From an uncultured Opitutia bacterium (GTDB lineage: Bacteria; Verrucomicrobiota; Verrucomicrobiia; Opitutales; UBA953), in the NCBI GenBank assembly GCA_903850885.1, contig CAINMU010000010.1, positions 43,218 to 107,217 of the forward strand: a stretch of 64,000 nt of DNA, in the 5' to 3' direction. The notes below the pieces were generated by a model. That model worked only from the letters and a program-made list of their open reading frames with translations, ran no database searches and had not been told where the DNA came from. The translations under genes and the position numbers were made by a program. Below are positions 19,695 through 29,610 of this stretch, one piece after another (within the stretch, counting starts at the first letter, position 1; every line of letters begins with the position of its first letter).

Positions 19695-22442
19695 TCAGAA
19701 CGGCTCGTTACTACTATCGGCCTTCTTCTCCCCCTTAGGGACGCGAGGCTTACGCGGTGGGAATTCGAACCACCAGCCTTTGGCTTTATCGGCGATTAGG
19801 AACGCTTCAAAGGTTCGTCTGGTCCGGTTGGAAACAAATTTCTTCAGCCCCGTCTTTCCCTCGTTTAATAAACGCGAGATATCTTCGGGCGAGATCGGGC
19901 ATTTAAGCATCTCCTGGTTCAGGCTGAAAGTTTTCTTCGCACCCGCCTCTTTGGATTTCTGGGGGCAAACCCGATACCCGGCAGTGGGCGTCTGTTGAAC
20001 CTGCAATCCGCTGACTGGGCAGATGCCGAGCACCGGCCAAGTGGTCTCAAAGGCATCAGGATTGCCGTCAGCGCCCTCGCGTGGCGGGAAGTAGAGGATG
20101 GCCTTCAACTTACCACTCAAAGCCTTGGGCTTGGTCTTACGGGGGGCTTTGGCCGGCTTGGTCTCGTCTTCAGTGCCTTCCGGCTTGGTTTCAGCGGGAG
20201 TTTGGGCCGACTTAGCCTCGGCAGCCTTGTTCGCCTTGATGATATCTTCGTCTACCAGGTCGATGAAGCCGGTGAAATTCTTACCCGATTTCATCGACTT
20301 GAAGTCGCTGAAAGGACCGATGCGACGTTGGTCGACGAGCTCCGCGACTTCCGCCGGGGTAATCGTGTGACCATTCATCGCCACATAGATGGTGAGCTTA
20401 GGCCGATTAGTGGCGCCCGTGGCGTCTTGGGAGAAATATTTTTCACCATTGGTCAGGAGAGGCTTTCCGTCAGTGGGAGAAAGGACTTCCGGCTCCAACG
20501 CGGCGGAGGGCAATTCTTCGGCCCCGGCGGCCACCATGACCTTAACCTGTTCCTTGATCTCGGCGATGAATTCCTTGGCGGTAAGTTTGCCGTGCTCGAT
20601 TTGCTTGAGCTTGTATTCCCATTCGCCGGTGAGCTGGGGTTCGGTGAGGAAGGCCATGCCCTTGGCGTGTAAAAACTGGTGCAGCTGAAATGCCTTGGAT
20701 AAAGGCACGAGTTCCTTGCCCTGGCGCTCGATATAAATCTGGGTGAGAAGCTGTTCGATCGTGGCAGCCCGGGTCGCCGGGGTACCGAGACCGCGCTCTT
20801 TCATGGCTTCGGCTAGAGCCTCGTCGTCGACGAGCTTACCGGCATTCTCCATCGCACCGAGCAAGGAGGCTTCATTATAACGGGCCGGCGGCTTCGTGGC
20901 GTCTTCCTTGACGTTCACTTCGTGCACCTTGGCCTTGGCGGGAGTGCCGTCAGGAGCGGTGAGGGCTGGCAAACTGGCTGCACCTTCTTTGTCCTTATCT
21001 TCTTCGGCTTCGGCTTCTTGACCCCAGACTGCACGCCAACCCGCGATCACCAGAACCTTTCCGGTCGTGCGGAAAGCATGGGAGCCGACCATCGTAGTCC
21101 GGACCGTCTCCTCAAACTCAGCCATCGGGAAAAAGACCCCCACGAAACGCCGCACGACCAAATCGTAGATCTTTTGTTCGACCTCGGTCAGACCGTGAGG
21201 GACCGTACCGGTGGGGATGATGGCAAAGTGATCGCTGACTTTCTTATTATCAAAAACACGGCGACCAGCGGAATCCACCCAACCGTTCCTTAAGGCCTCC
21301 TTGGCATAGATACCAGAAGCGTGGGCACCATCCAGCGACTGTAAGACGGACTTGGCATTAGGCACATAATCCTCAGGTAAGTACTGCGAATCGGTCCGAG
21401 GGTAGGTGAGGGCTTTGTGTTTTTCGTAAAGAGCCTGTGCGACCCCCAGTGTCGTCTTGGCAGAGAAACCAAACCGGCGATTACCTTCACGCTGAAGCGT
21501 CGTCAGGTCGAAAAGACGCGGGGCACTTTCCTTCTTGGGCTTACGTTCGTCGGTGGCGGTACCCTGGCCTAGCTTGAGAGATTCCGCGGCGACCTGCTTC
21601 GCCTGGGCTTCATCATAGAAGCGCTCGGCTTCTTTCCGATCGGCAACACCCGGGACTTGGGCGGCACCTCGATAATTTCCAGCAGACAAGCCGAAGTCGG
21701 CCTCAATCTTCCAAAAAGTCTTGGGAACGAACCCCCGGATTTCCAGTTCGCGCTTCACGATGAGCATCAGGGTAGGGGTCTGGACGCGGCCCACGGAAAA
21801 TACATCACGTTTGGCACCGCCGATACGGATGGTGGCAAAACGACTGCCATTCATGCCCACCAACCAATCGGCTTGGGAGCGCCCGATCGCAGAACCTAAC
21901 AAACCAGCCTTTGCAGACTCGGGGAGTAAATGTTCAAACCCATCCGCGATCGCCGCATTGGTCATGCTCGTCAGCCAAAGTCTTTTCAAGGGCAGTTGGC
22001 ATTTCGCGAGTTGATAGACGTAGTGCAAGATCAGTTCGCCTTCACGACCGGCGTCGCAGGCATTCACCACTTCGCCGACGTCGTCACGTGACAGCAATTT
22101 CTTCAGAAGTTTGAAGCGGTCTCCGTTGTTCCGTTCGCTGACGACCGCTTTCAGAATGTCCGGACTGGCGGAACCATCGAAACCTTCAGGCAAGATTGGC
22201 AGGTCTTTCAGGGTCCAGCGCTTGAGCTTTTCATCCAGGTCCTGCGGATCCTTCAAGCGCACCACGTGGCCGATGGAGGAACTAATCACCCACTTTTCGT
22301 TCTCAAAGATTTCGCCTGACTTTGGCACCTTCAGCACCTTGGCAAGATCTCCGGCGACGGAAGGCTTCTCCGCGATGACCAGGATTTTCGTGCCGGTTTG
22401 AGCGGTAGAGACGTTTTTAGACTGAGGGGATTTCTTGCGCAT
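19695..22442 (-). CDS. topB: Type IA DNA topoisomerase (topoisomerase III type)
   Basis: VIAEKPSVAGDLAKVLKV, NACDAGREGELILHYVYQLA, active-site region ALTYPRTDSQYLPEDY, RYNEASLLGAMENAG, GLGTPATRAATIE. Confidence 0.93.
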   Translation of the reverse strand: MRKKSPQSKNVSTAQTGTKILVIAEKPSVAGDLAKVLKVPKSGEIFENEKWVISSSIGHVVRLKDPQDLDEKLKRWTLKDLPILPEGFDGSASPDILKAVVSERNNGDRFKLLKKLLSRDDVGEVVNACDAGREGELILHYVYQLAKCQLPLKRLWLTSMTNAAIADGFEHLLPESAKAGLLGSAIGRSQADWLVGMNGSRFATIRIGGAKRDVFSVGRVQTPTLMLIVKRELEIRGFVPKTFWKIEADFGLSAGNYRGAAQVPGVADRKEAERFYDEAQAKQVAAESLKLGQGTATDERKPKKESAPRLFDLTTLQREGNRRFGFSAKTTLGVAQALYEKHKALTYPRTDSQYLPEDYVPNAKSVLQSLDGAHASGIYAKEALRNGWVDSAGRRVFDNKKVSDHFAIIPTGTVPHGLTEVEQKIYDLVVRRFVGVFFPMAEFEETVRTTMVGSHAFRTTGKVLVIAGWRAVWGQEAEAEEDKDKEGAASLPALTAPDGTPAKAKVHEVNVKEDATKPPARYNEASLLGAMENAGKLVDDEALAEAMKERGLGTPATRAATIEQLLTQIYIERQGKELVPLSKAFQLHQFLHAKGMAFLTEPQLTGEWEYKLKQIEHGKLTAKEFIAEIKEQVKVMVAAGAEELPSAALEPEVLSPTDGKPLLTNGEKYFSQDATGATNRPKLTIYVAMNGHTITPAEVAELVDQRRIGPFSDFKSMKSGKNFTGFIDLVDEDIIKANKAAEAKSAQTPAETKPEGTEDETKPAKAPRKTKPKALSGKLKAILYFPPREGADGNPDAFETTWPVLGICPVSGLQVQQTPTAGYRVCPQKSKEAGAKKTFSLNQEMLKCPISPEDISRLLNEGKTGLKKFVSNRTRRTFEAFLIADKAKGWWFEFPPRKPRVPKGEKKADSSNEPF

Positions 22443-22473
22443 GCGTGGGATTATAACCGATTGTCAAATTCGG

Positions 22474-23553
22474 TTACATTCCTTGCTCGGCAAGGGAGTC
22501 GTCGAGGGCGGCGATTAAAGTGGTGATGGTCGCGTCGGTCTCGTCGCCCATATTGGAGATCCGGAAAGTCTTACCTTTTAATTTTCCATAACCCCCGTCG
22601 ATGACGAGTTTGTGTTTCGCTTTCAGCGTCTTGTTCAGCAGTTCTAAGTCGGCATTCCGGTCGTTCTTGAAGCAATTAAGCCCACGGGTGCCGAACTGGA
22701 CTTCCGGAAAGAGTGAGAAGCCTTTGGCCGAGCCCCAGGCGCGCATGCGTTCGTTCAAACGCAGGTGACGGGCAAAACGATTTTCCAGCCCCTCGGCTTC
22801 GATTTCGATGAGACGCTGCTGCAAGCCATAAAAGAGGGAGATGCAGGGCGTCGAAGGGGTCATGCCTTTCACGTGATTGTCGTGGAATTCAATCAAATCG
22901 AAGTAATAGCCGCGATCGGGCGATTGTTTGGCGCGGGCGCGGGCGCGCTCACTTACGGCGAAGATTGCCAGACCAGGCGGTAGGGCCAAGGCCTTCTGAG
23001 ATCCGGTAAGAAAGATATCGATGCCGAGTTCGTCTTTCTTGATGGGGAGGGTCGAGAAGGAGCTGACCGTATCCGCAATCGAAATGACATCAGGAAAGTC
23101 GCGGACGACCGCCATGATATCGGCAATCGGGGAGAGCGTACCGGTTGAGGTTTCGGAATGGATAAAAGTAATGCAGTCGAACTTGCCCGTGGAAAGCGCC
23201 TGCCGGACAGCCGCAGGGTCGATCGGCTTGCCCCAGTCGAACTGGAGGGCTTCGGCGTACTTGCCGCAACGCTTGGCGACGTCGTTCCACTTGTCGGAGA
23301 AAGCCCCGTTCATGCAGTTGAGAACGCCCTTGCGGCAGACGTTGCGAAGGGCGCCTTCCATCACGCCCCAGGCCGAACTGGTGGCCAGGTAGACGGGATC
23401 CTGGGTATAGAACATCGACTGCAGCCGGGGCTGCATATCGTTGTAAAGTTTTACGAAATCGCCCGAACGGTGTCCAATCATGGGTTTGCCCATGGCTTGG
23501 ACGATCGAGTCGGAGACGGTCAAAGGACCAGGGATATAAAGACGATAGCTCAT
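22474..23553 (-). CDS. Class V pyridoxal-phosphate aminotransferase (alanine-glyoxylate / serine-pyruvate type)
   Basis: IPGPLTVSDSIVQAMGKPMIGHRSGDF, DTVSS, TGSQKALALPPGLA (PLP lysine). Confidence 0.88.
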   Translation of the reverse strand: MSYRLYIPGPLTVSDSIVQAMGKPMIGHRSGDFVKLYNDMQPRLQSMFYTQDPVYLATSSAWGVMEGALRNVCRKGVLNCMNGAFSDKWNDVAKRCGKYAEALQFDWGKPIDPAAVRQALSTGKFDCITFIHSETSTGTLSPIADIMAVVRDFPDVISIADTVSSFSTLPIKKDELGIDIFLTGSQKALALPPGLAIFAVSERARARAKQSPDRGYYFDLIEFHDNHVKGMTPSTPCISLFYGLQQRLIEIEAEGLENRFARHLRLNERMRAWGSAKGFSLFPEVQFGTRGLNCFKNDRNADLELLNKTLKAKHKLVIDGGYGKLKGKTFRISNMGDETDATITTLIAALDDSLAEQGM

Positions 23554-23951
23554 CGTTGGAAGGTAGTTAAAAGTTCGACGGAGACATCCGGGTTGTCGAT
23601 ACGAACAATTCTGCGGTTGTGCTCGGCCAGGGTCGCCGTCTTAGGCTTCCAGCCCTTGGCTTCTTCGGGACTTAATTCGGCGAAGGTCATCACTACCAGG
23701 AGGTCGCCGGGGCGGCCGAGATGGGCGGTGGCGCCATTAAGACAGACTTCCCGGGTGCCGGCAGGGGCGGGTATGGCGTAGGTCTCAAATCGTTCACCAT
23801 TCGCCAAATTACCCACCAGAATCTTCTCATAAGGCAACATACCGACCAGGGCCATTAGCTCTTGGTCGATGGCTAGGGAGCCCTCATAATCGAGTCTGGC
23901 GCCGGTGACCTCGGCTCGAAGTAATTTGGTGCGCAACAGGTGGAGAAGCAT
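23550..23951 (-). CDS. panD: Aspartate 1-decarboxylase
   Basis: KLLRAEVTGARLDYEGSLAID (G-S self-cleavage site), VCLNGATAHLGRPGDLLVVMTFAE. Confidence 0.93.
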   Translation of the reverse strand: MLLHLLRTKLLRAEVTGARLDYEGSLAIDQELMALVGMLPYEKILVGNLANGERFETYAIPAPAGTREVCLNGATAHLGRPGDLLVVMTFAELSPEEAKGWKPKTATLAEHNRRIVRIDNPDVSVELLTTFQR

Positions 23952-24017
23952 GGCGCTGGGTCGTCCTTCTCAATCGGGATGCTTGCCTGCGTCAAACAAC
24001 TTTGCATCAATTCGTCC

Positions 24018-25220
24018 ATGTCCGCGAAACATCGAGGGTTCTTTTCGTCTCTGGGAGAGGCTATTGCGAGCTATGCCGTGGACGTTGTTTATGAGCGTAA
24101 ACAGGGTGTGGGAGCACGGCTGTTAGGGGGCTTTCTACGGGTTCTTTCATGGGTTTTTGAGGTGATTGTACGTCTGCGCCTCTGGCTCTATCGTAACCGC
24201 CTTTTTAGGGATACCCCCCTGGGCTGTAAGGTCGTCGTGGTCGGGAATTTAACGGTCGGAGGCACTGGCAAGACCCCCGTCGTCCTTAAAATGGCTCAAG
24301 TTCTTGCCCGCAGAGGGCGGAGGGTCGCGATTTTGTCTCGAGGCTATAAAGGCGCCTCAGATTCGATGTTTAAGCGGTTTTGGCGCTGGATCGTGCAAGG
24401 TAACCGTCCGGCACCCTTAGTTGTTTCTGACGGTAAATCGGTCTTGGTGGGCCCAGATGAAGCCGGGGATGAGCCCTATATGTTAGCCCGAAATTTAGCT
24501 GCCGAAGGGGTCGTGATCATTGTCGATCGTGATCGAGTCGAGGGAGGGCGCTTTGCCCTGAGGCAATTCGGGGTTGATACAATCCTGCTTGATGACGGCT
24601 TACAATACCTACCCTTACGGGGTCAGATCAACCTGCTCTTAGTGGATAGTCGCGATCCGTTCGGCAACGGTTCGTTGCTCCCGCGGGGCATTCTGCGAGA
24701 GCCGATTTCTAATCTCAGCCGGGCTTCTTACATCTTCTTGACCAAATCATCTGGCCGACCTGACCCTCAATTAATCGCTTTAATCAAGAAACATAATCCC
24801 AAGGTGGAAATCATCGCCTGTGCCCATAGCCCGCAAGAATTGATTGCGGTCGACCATGGGAAGAGCTCGCCCTTATCCCATCTAGTGGGCCGCCGCGTGA
24901 TGGCTTTCTCCGGTATCGCCACCCCGGAGCGCTTTGAGGAAACGTTAATCGCCCAGGGGGCTGTCCTCGTTTCCAAGCGACGTTTCTTAGACCACCATGA
25001 TTTCAACGATGAAGACTTAGACGAGGTGCTCGAGCAGGCCTTACGTTATAAGGCAGAGATGATCGTCACCACCGAAAAAGATGCGGTGCGACTCCAAGGC
25101 CGTTTTAACCCACCGATCCCGCTGATGTACGTCAGGCTGGAAGTTGAAATCTTAGGCGACCCCGAAGGCTTTAACGCCGCCGTGGAACGGATTTGCTTCG
25201 GTCCTTCTTCGGCGCGGTAA
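24018..25220 (+). CDS. lpxK: Tetraacyldisaccharide 4'-kinase
   Basis: [18 protein letters not shown]-loop, [46 protein letters not shown]. Start moved to 24018 to avoid overlap with panD. Confidence 0.94.
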   Translation: MSAKHRGFFSSLGEAIASYAVDVVYERKQGVGARLLGGFLRVLSWVFEVIVRLRLWLYRNRLFRDTPLGCKVVVVGNLTVGGTGKTPVVLKMAQVLARRGRRVAILSRGYKGASDSMFKRFWRWIVQGNRPAPLVVSDGKSVLVGPDEAGDEPYMLARNLAAEGVVIIVDRDRVEGGRFALRQFGVDTILLDDGLQYLPLRGQINLLLVDSRDPFGNGSLLPRGILREPISNLSRASYIFLTKSSGRPDPQLIALIKKHNPKVEIIACAHSPQELIAVDHGKSSPLSHLVGRRVMAFSGIATPERFEETLIAQGAVLVSKRRFLDHHDFNDEDLDEVLEQALRYKAEMIVTTEKDAVRLQGRFNPPIPLMYVRLEVEILGDPEGFNAAVERICFGPSSAR

Positions 25221-27270
25221 CGACTTCGGCTTGATGATTCCGGGCCAGACGAAGGAAGAAATCCTGGGCGGTCGGAGCGACTCGTCCTTCCGCCGCGCAC
25301 GCGACATAACTGCCATCAGGTTGCAGGCTTTTCGCATCCCCGAAATGAGTGGCGTAGGTCTGGATGATTTCCTGCTCCAAGCGACGACGTAAGATTTTAT
25401 TAGTAATCGGAAAGATGCACTCGACGCGGCGTTCGAAATTACGCGGCATCCAATCGGCACTACCCATCAAGATGATGGGTTCGCCCCCCGTATTCTCGTA
25501 ACGGAACATTCGACTATGTTCGAGGAAGCGACCCAGGAAGCTGCGAACCCTGATGTTTTCACTTTTACCCGGGAGCCCAGGAATCAAACAACAGATTCCG
25601 CGGACGATAATCTCCACTTTCACTCCCGCCTGAGATGCCCGATAGAGTGCGTTGATCACATCCGGGTCGACCAAACTGTTCACCTTGGCGAAGATAGAAG
25701 CTTTCTGGCCGGACTTGGCGGCCGCCGTTTCGGCGTTGATTAGCTCGACCGTCCGGAGCGCGAGGTTAAAGGGCGCGATGAGTAAGTGTTTAAAAACTGG
25801 ACGACCCAGGTTGCCCGTGAGCACATTAAATAATAACCCGACCTCGGTGGTGATGGCTTCATCCGCCGTAAACAAAGAGAAGTCGGTGTAGATCCGGGCG
25901 GTCTTGGGGTTATAATTGCCCGTCCCTAAGTGCGCATACCGACGCAATCCGCCCTTTTCCTGCCGCACGACCAAGCAGGCCTTGCAGTGCGTCTTAAGTC
26001 CGGCGAGCCCGTAAACCACATGCGCACCAGCTTCCTCCAGCTGACGGGCCCATTCGATGTTATTCAGTTCATCAAAGCGGGCGCGCAATTCGACGAGAGC
26101 GGTCACTTGCTTGCCATTGCGGGCAGCCTCCTTGAGCGCTTCGACGACCGGCGAATCGCCACTCGTCCGATACAGGGTCAATTTAATCGCCACGACTGCT
26201 TCATCGCGGGCGGCCTGACGGATAAAATCCACGACAGGCATAAAGGATTCATAAGGGTGATGCAGCAGGTAGTCCTGCTTGGCGATGCGTTGAAAAAGCT
26301 TGGATGCATCGGCTAGTTCAGGTTGCACCACCGCCGCGAAATTAGGGTAGAGCAGGTCCGGGCGGCCGACGAGATCGATCAGACTGGCCAAACGCAGCAT
26401 ATTGACCGGGCCGGGGATCTTGAAAGCGTTATCGGCGGATAAGCCGATTGATTTGAGCAACCATGTCATTTCCTCATCGGGAGCTTCACTCTCGATTTCT
26501 AACCTGACTGGGGCACCCTTACGCAGGTTTCTAATTTCTTCCTCAATCGCTTCCAAAATATTTCCCGCCTCGTCCTCGTCCACGTAAAGATCGCTATTTC
26601 GCGTGATCCGGAAAGCCCAAGAGCCTTGGAGTTCTAATCCGGGGAATAGCCGATCAAGGAACGACTGAACAACATGGCTTAAGAGGGTGAAATGCTTTCG
26701 CGATCCATGATTAATCGCGATGATCCGTGGCAACATCCTTGGGATGGGCACGACCGCACGTCGTACCTCGCCATTGACCGGATCCTTCAGCAATACCAAG
26801 AGGTAAAGCCCCTTGTTCGTCAAAACCGGGAAGGGGTGGGAGGGATCGATTGCCAACGGGGTCAAACCCGGAAAAATCTCCCGATCGAACAAATTCGAAA
26901 GCTCCTGGCGATCCTGCACGTCAAGCTCGGCGCGCGACTTTATTAGAATGCCTTGCTCGACCAACGCCGGTAATAATTGCTCCTTCCAGCAATCTTGCTG
27001 GGCATCGACAAGTTCGCGGGTCTTTTGTAAAACCTCCAAGAGGAAGTCGCGGGTCGCCGGGTGGCTTGCGGACTCTTCCTGTTGCATGATGCCGGCGATG
27101 CGAATCTCGAAAAATTCGTCGAGGTTCGAACTAACGATCGAAAGGAACCGGACTCTTTCGAGCAAAGGGACGGAGACGTCTTCGGCCAATTCGAGTACGC
27201 GGCGGTCAAAACTGAGCCAACTGAGCTCGCGATTAAACATGTCCATGACGGCTGGGGATGAAGTTTCCAA
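25171..27270 (-). CDS. ppk: Polyphosphate kinase 1
   Basis: NRELSWLSFDRRVLELA, SSNLDEFFEIRIAG, HPYESFMPVVDFIRQAA, YAHLGTGNYNPKTARIYTDFSLFT. Confidence 0.97.
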   Translation of the reverse strand: METSSPAVMDMFNRELSWLSFDRRVLELAEDVSVPLLERVRFLSIVSSNLDEFFEIRIAGIMQQEESASHPATRDFLLEVLQKTRELVDAQQDCWKEQLLPALVEQGILIKSRAELDVQDRQELSNLFDREIFPGLTPLAIDPSHPFPVLTNKGLYLLVLLKDPVNGEVRRAVVPIPRMLPRIIAINHGSRKHFTLLSHVVQSFLDRLFPGLELQGSWAFRITRNSDLYVDEDEAGNILEAIEEEIRNLRKGAPVRLEIESEAPDEEMTWLLKSIGLSADNAFKIPGPVNMLRLASLIDLVGRPDLLYPNFAAVVQPELADASKLFQRIAKQDYLLHHPYESFMPVVDFIRQAARDEAVVAIKLTLYRTSGDSPVVEALKEAARNGKQVTALVELRARFDELNNIEWARQLEEAGAHVVYGLAGLKTHCKACLVVRQEKGGLRRYAHLGTGNYNPKTARIYTDFSLFTADEAITTEVGLLFNVLTGNLGRPVFKHLLIAPFNLALRTVELINAETAAAKSGQKASIFAKVNSLVDPDVINALYRASQAGVKVEIIVRGICCLIPGLPGKSENIRVRSFLGRFLEHSRMFRYENTGGEPIILMGSADWMPRNFERRVECIFPITNKILRRRLEQEIIQTYATHFGDAKSLQPDGSYVACAAEGRVAPTAQDFFLRLARNHQAEVVTAPKKDRSKSVPRRR

Positions 27271-27302
27271 ACTGTGAGTAGTAGCCGGGGGCGATTAATA
27301 AT

Positions 27303-27346
27303 CCATATTTTATCGTTAATTTCTGCCCAGAAATGGTTAAATATGG
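27303..27346. repeat. Nested inverted repeat upstream of ppk
   Basis: CCATATTT (27303-27310) pairs with AAATATGG (27339-27346); inner ATTTCTG-CC-CAGAAAT (27319-27334). Confidence 0.75.
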
Positions 27347-27375
27347 GCAATCGACGTGTTACGTTCCGGTAAAAA

Positions 27376-28533
27376 TCATCGGGGTGACCAAAAAACCTCG
27401 AAATCACCCGATTTGGCCAGACGTATCTTGGCGGCCGGAGGTTGGTCGTGACGCACGACGTCCCCCCGCCCGAACTGGGCTGCCAATTTCTTGACTTCAT
27501 GCTTTGAGAGGCCGCGGGTCGGCACTTCCACGGCTTCGATCAGACCCTGTCGAACCGTTATGAAACGAAGTAGACCTTTGATGATCTGAACGTCGGAGAC
27601 CAATCGCGCGCATTGCACGGGCAGTGGCGCAACCGTCGCAGAAGTGAAAGCCGCAAAGGCGTATTTAATGTCGCGCAGATCGCGATGCAGCCGGCGATTG
27701 ACGAAATCTGTCGATGCGGGGGTCTTCCAGGCACGGGCTTCGTGATTCCAATGTTCCGCCCCAAGCAACTGAGTGCAGACTTCGTCATCGAGATCGGACC
27801 CTATCCGCGTGAGAACTCCATGGGCACTTATCTCATCGCTTAATCTTTGCAGGCGCTGGGCGGTGACGCGGAGCGCGGGCTCAAGGATCAGAATTAATCC
27901 CCCCGGATTAAGGTGGGCCTTCAATTGATCGACCCAAGCCAGCAGATTCGTCGGATCCAGTTCTGACATCTCATTCATAACAAATCCTGCCACGATGATA
28001 TCATATGCACCCTCTGGCCAGGTTTCGGAGCGGGCGGCATCTCCCACGCGAGAGCGCACTGATACTCCGGCACCCAAGGTGGCGTGGGCAAAACCCTCTG
28101 CTGCGACCAAGGCCATGGGCGACCTATCGACCGCAGTCAGCGTGATCTTAGCGTCCGTCAGCTGAGTCAGACAATGAGCGGCGGCGACCCCGCAAGAGCC
28201 AGGACCAGAGCCAAGGTCGAGGATGGAAATCTCCCCTCCGGCGGGTCGCCAATGCCGGAGCTCATACGCATGCGCCAAGGTAAAAGACGTACGGACGAAG
28301 CTTTGAGGAAGAAAGAATATCCCGTAGCCGGCCAACAACTCCGCATCGGCGAAGTATTCGGGAAATTTGTGCTTCGGACGCTCGATGGTAAAGAGATCCG
28401 AAAGTCGACCGACCGCGGGGGTGATTTTTTCCAACGCCTCATCGCCGCTCCGGCCAGTCGCCCGTTCGACTTGATCCAGCCAGAATGCTTCCGCCGCGGC
28501 CGGGTAATCTCCCCAGGCTTTAAATTCCGACAT
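27376..28533 (-). CDS. Rsm22-like small ribosomal subunit methyltransferase-family protein
   Basis: Class I SAM motif ISILDLGSGPGSCGVAA, AGFVMNEMSEL, GLILILEPALRVTAQRL; Rsm22-like N-terminal ELLAGYGIFFLPQSFVRTSFTLAHAYEL. Start chosen at MSEFKAWG. Confidence 0.75.
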   Translation of the reverse strand: MSEFKAWGDYPAAAEAFWLDQVERATGRSGDEALEKITPAVGRLSDLFTIERPKHKFPEYFADAELLAGYGIFFLPQSFVRTSFTLAHAYELRHWRPAGGEISILDLGSGPGSCGVAAAHCLTQLTDAKITLTAVDRSPMALVAAEGFAHATLGAGVSVRSRVGDAARSETWPEGAYDIIVAGFVMNEMSELDPTNLLAWVDQLKAHLNPGGLILILEPALRVTAQRLQRLSDEISAHGVLTRIGSDLDDEVCTQLLGAEHWNHEARAWKTPASTDFVNRRLHRDLRDIKYAFAAFTSATVAPLPVQCARLVSDVQIIKGLLRFITVRQGLIEAVEVPTRGLSKHEVKKLAAQFGRGDVVRHDQPPAAKIRLAKSGDFEVFWSPR

Positions 28534-29122
28534 CTCTTCGGCCCTCAAGGGCGCTCCGTAAGGTCGCGGGGTCAGCAAAAGTCAAACCGCTCCCGCTGGG
28601 CAAACCAAAGCCGATCCGTGAAACCTTAACACTCGGTTTGATGGCGGTGATGCTTTCCCGGATGAAATGACAGGTGGCCTCGCCCTCGATATCATTACCT
28701 AAAGCCAGGACCACTTCCGTGATTGGCTCATCTTTAAGCCGACGCTCGAAGGTCGCTAAATTAAGCTCTTCGGGGCCGATGCCATTAATGGGTGAAAGCC
28801 GGCCATGTAAGACGTGATAGGTCCCGCGGTAAGCGGAAGAGCGCTCGATCGACATTACATCTGGGACTTGTTCGACGACACAGATCGATCCGGCATCGCG
28901 CTTGGGATCGAGGCAAACCTCACAGGAATCTGACTCCGCCAAGCTGCCGCAACGCGAACAACGGCGAACGGCGAGAGCGGCGGCCTGAAGAGCGGACAGC
29001 AAAGGCTCCAGCTTTGCCGGGCGCTCAACGAGTAGGTGCAACGCGATTCTTTCCGCCGAACGATGACCCAGACCAGGCAAAAGCTTCAGCAACTGGCGGA
29101 CTTTGTCGAAAGAAGGCGTCAC
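28520..29122 (-). CDS. recR: Recombination protein RecR
   Basis: LLKLLPGLGHRSAERIALHLL, CSRCGSLAESDSCEVC zinc finger, Toprim VVEQVPDVMSIE; GTG start. Confidence 0.95.
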   Translation of the reverse strand: MTPSFDKVRQLLKLLPGLGHRSAERIALHLLVERPAKLEPLLSALQAAALAVRRCSRCGSLAESDSCEVCLDPKRDAGSICVVEQVPDVMSIERSSAYRGTYHVLHGRLSPINGIGPEELNLATFERRLKDEPITEVVLALGNDIEGEATCHFIRESITAIKPSVKVSRIGFGLPSGSGLTFADPATLRSALEGRRDVGI

Positions 29123-29258
29123 GAATGGTCCCGGAGTTAAGTTTGTTGGCGAAATTTACCAGCTTCTGAGATGGTTGTAATCAGAGTTCGGAACAGGGCG
29201 GGGGAGTCAAGGTTTGCTCACGGCTTGCACCTGAGGCCAGCCTGTTCAATTTAGGAGC

Positions 29259-29564
29259 ATGCGCGCACCGCGGGATCTACAAATCGTCGGAGACTTTGTG
29301 GCCATCTCTTGGGACGATGGCGCCCAAGACATCATCTCTGGTGAAAAGCTACGTGAGCTTTCGCCCAGCGCGGAAAATATGGGCGAAGTTGATATTCTTG
29401 GCCAACGTTGGGGCGGGGACGGTCCTCGCCAGTTTCCGGGAGTGTCCGTGCAAAGCCTAACACTAATAGGTAACTATGCGGTGACTTTTGTGTTTAGCGA
29501 TGGTCATCGAACGGGAATTTACAGTTGGGAATACCTGCAGAAGATCGCCCGAGAGTCAGAATAA
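29259..29564 (+). CDS. DUF971 / gamma-butyrobetaine-hydroxylase-like N-terminal domain protein
   Basis: ISWDDGAQDIISGEKLRELSPSAEN...VSVQSLTLIGNYAVTFVFSDGHRTGIYSWEYL. Confidence 0.85.
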   Translation: MRAPRDLQIVGDFVAISWDDGAQDIISGEKLRELSPSAENMGEVDILGQRWGGDGPRQFPGVSVQSLTLIGNYAVTFVFSDGHRTGIYSWEYLQKIARESE

Positions 29565-29610
29565 ACTTTTACGGATTGCCCCTTCTTAAATAGCCGTCAC
29601 ATTTTGGAAC

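Noticed and set aside
19695-22442. Topoisomerase III as a possible sign of a plasmid or integrative element
   Set aside because: No relaxase, integrase, partition or conjugation genes nearby; flanked by ordinary chromosomal genes.
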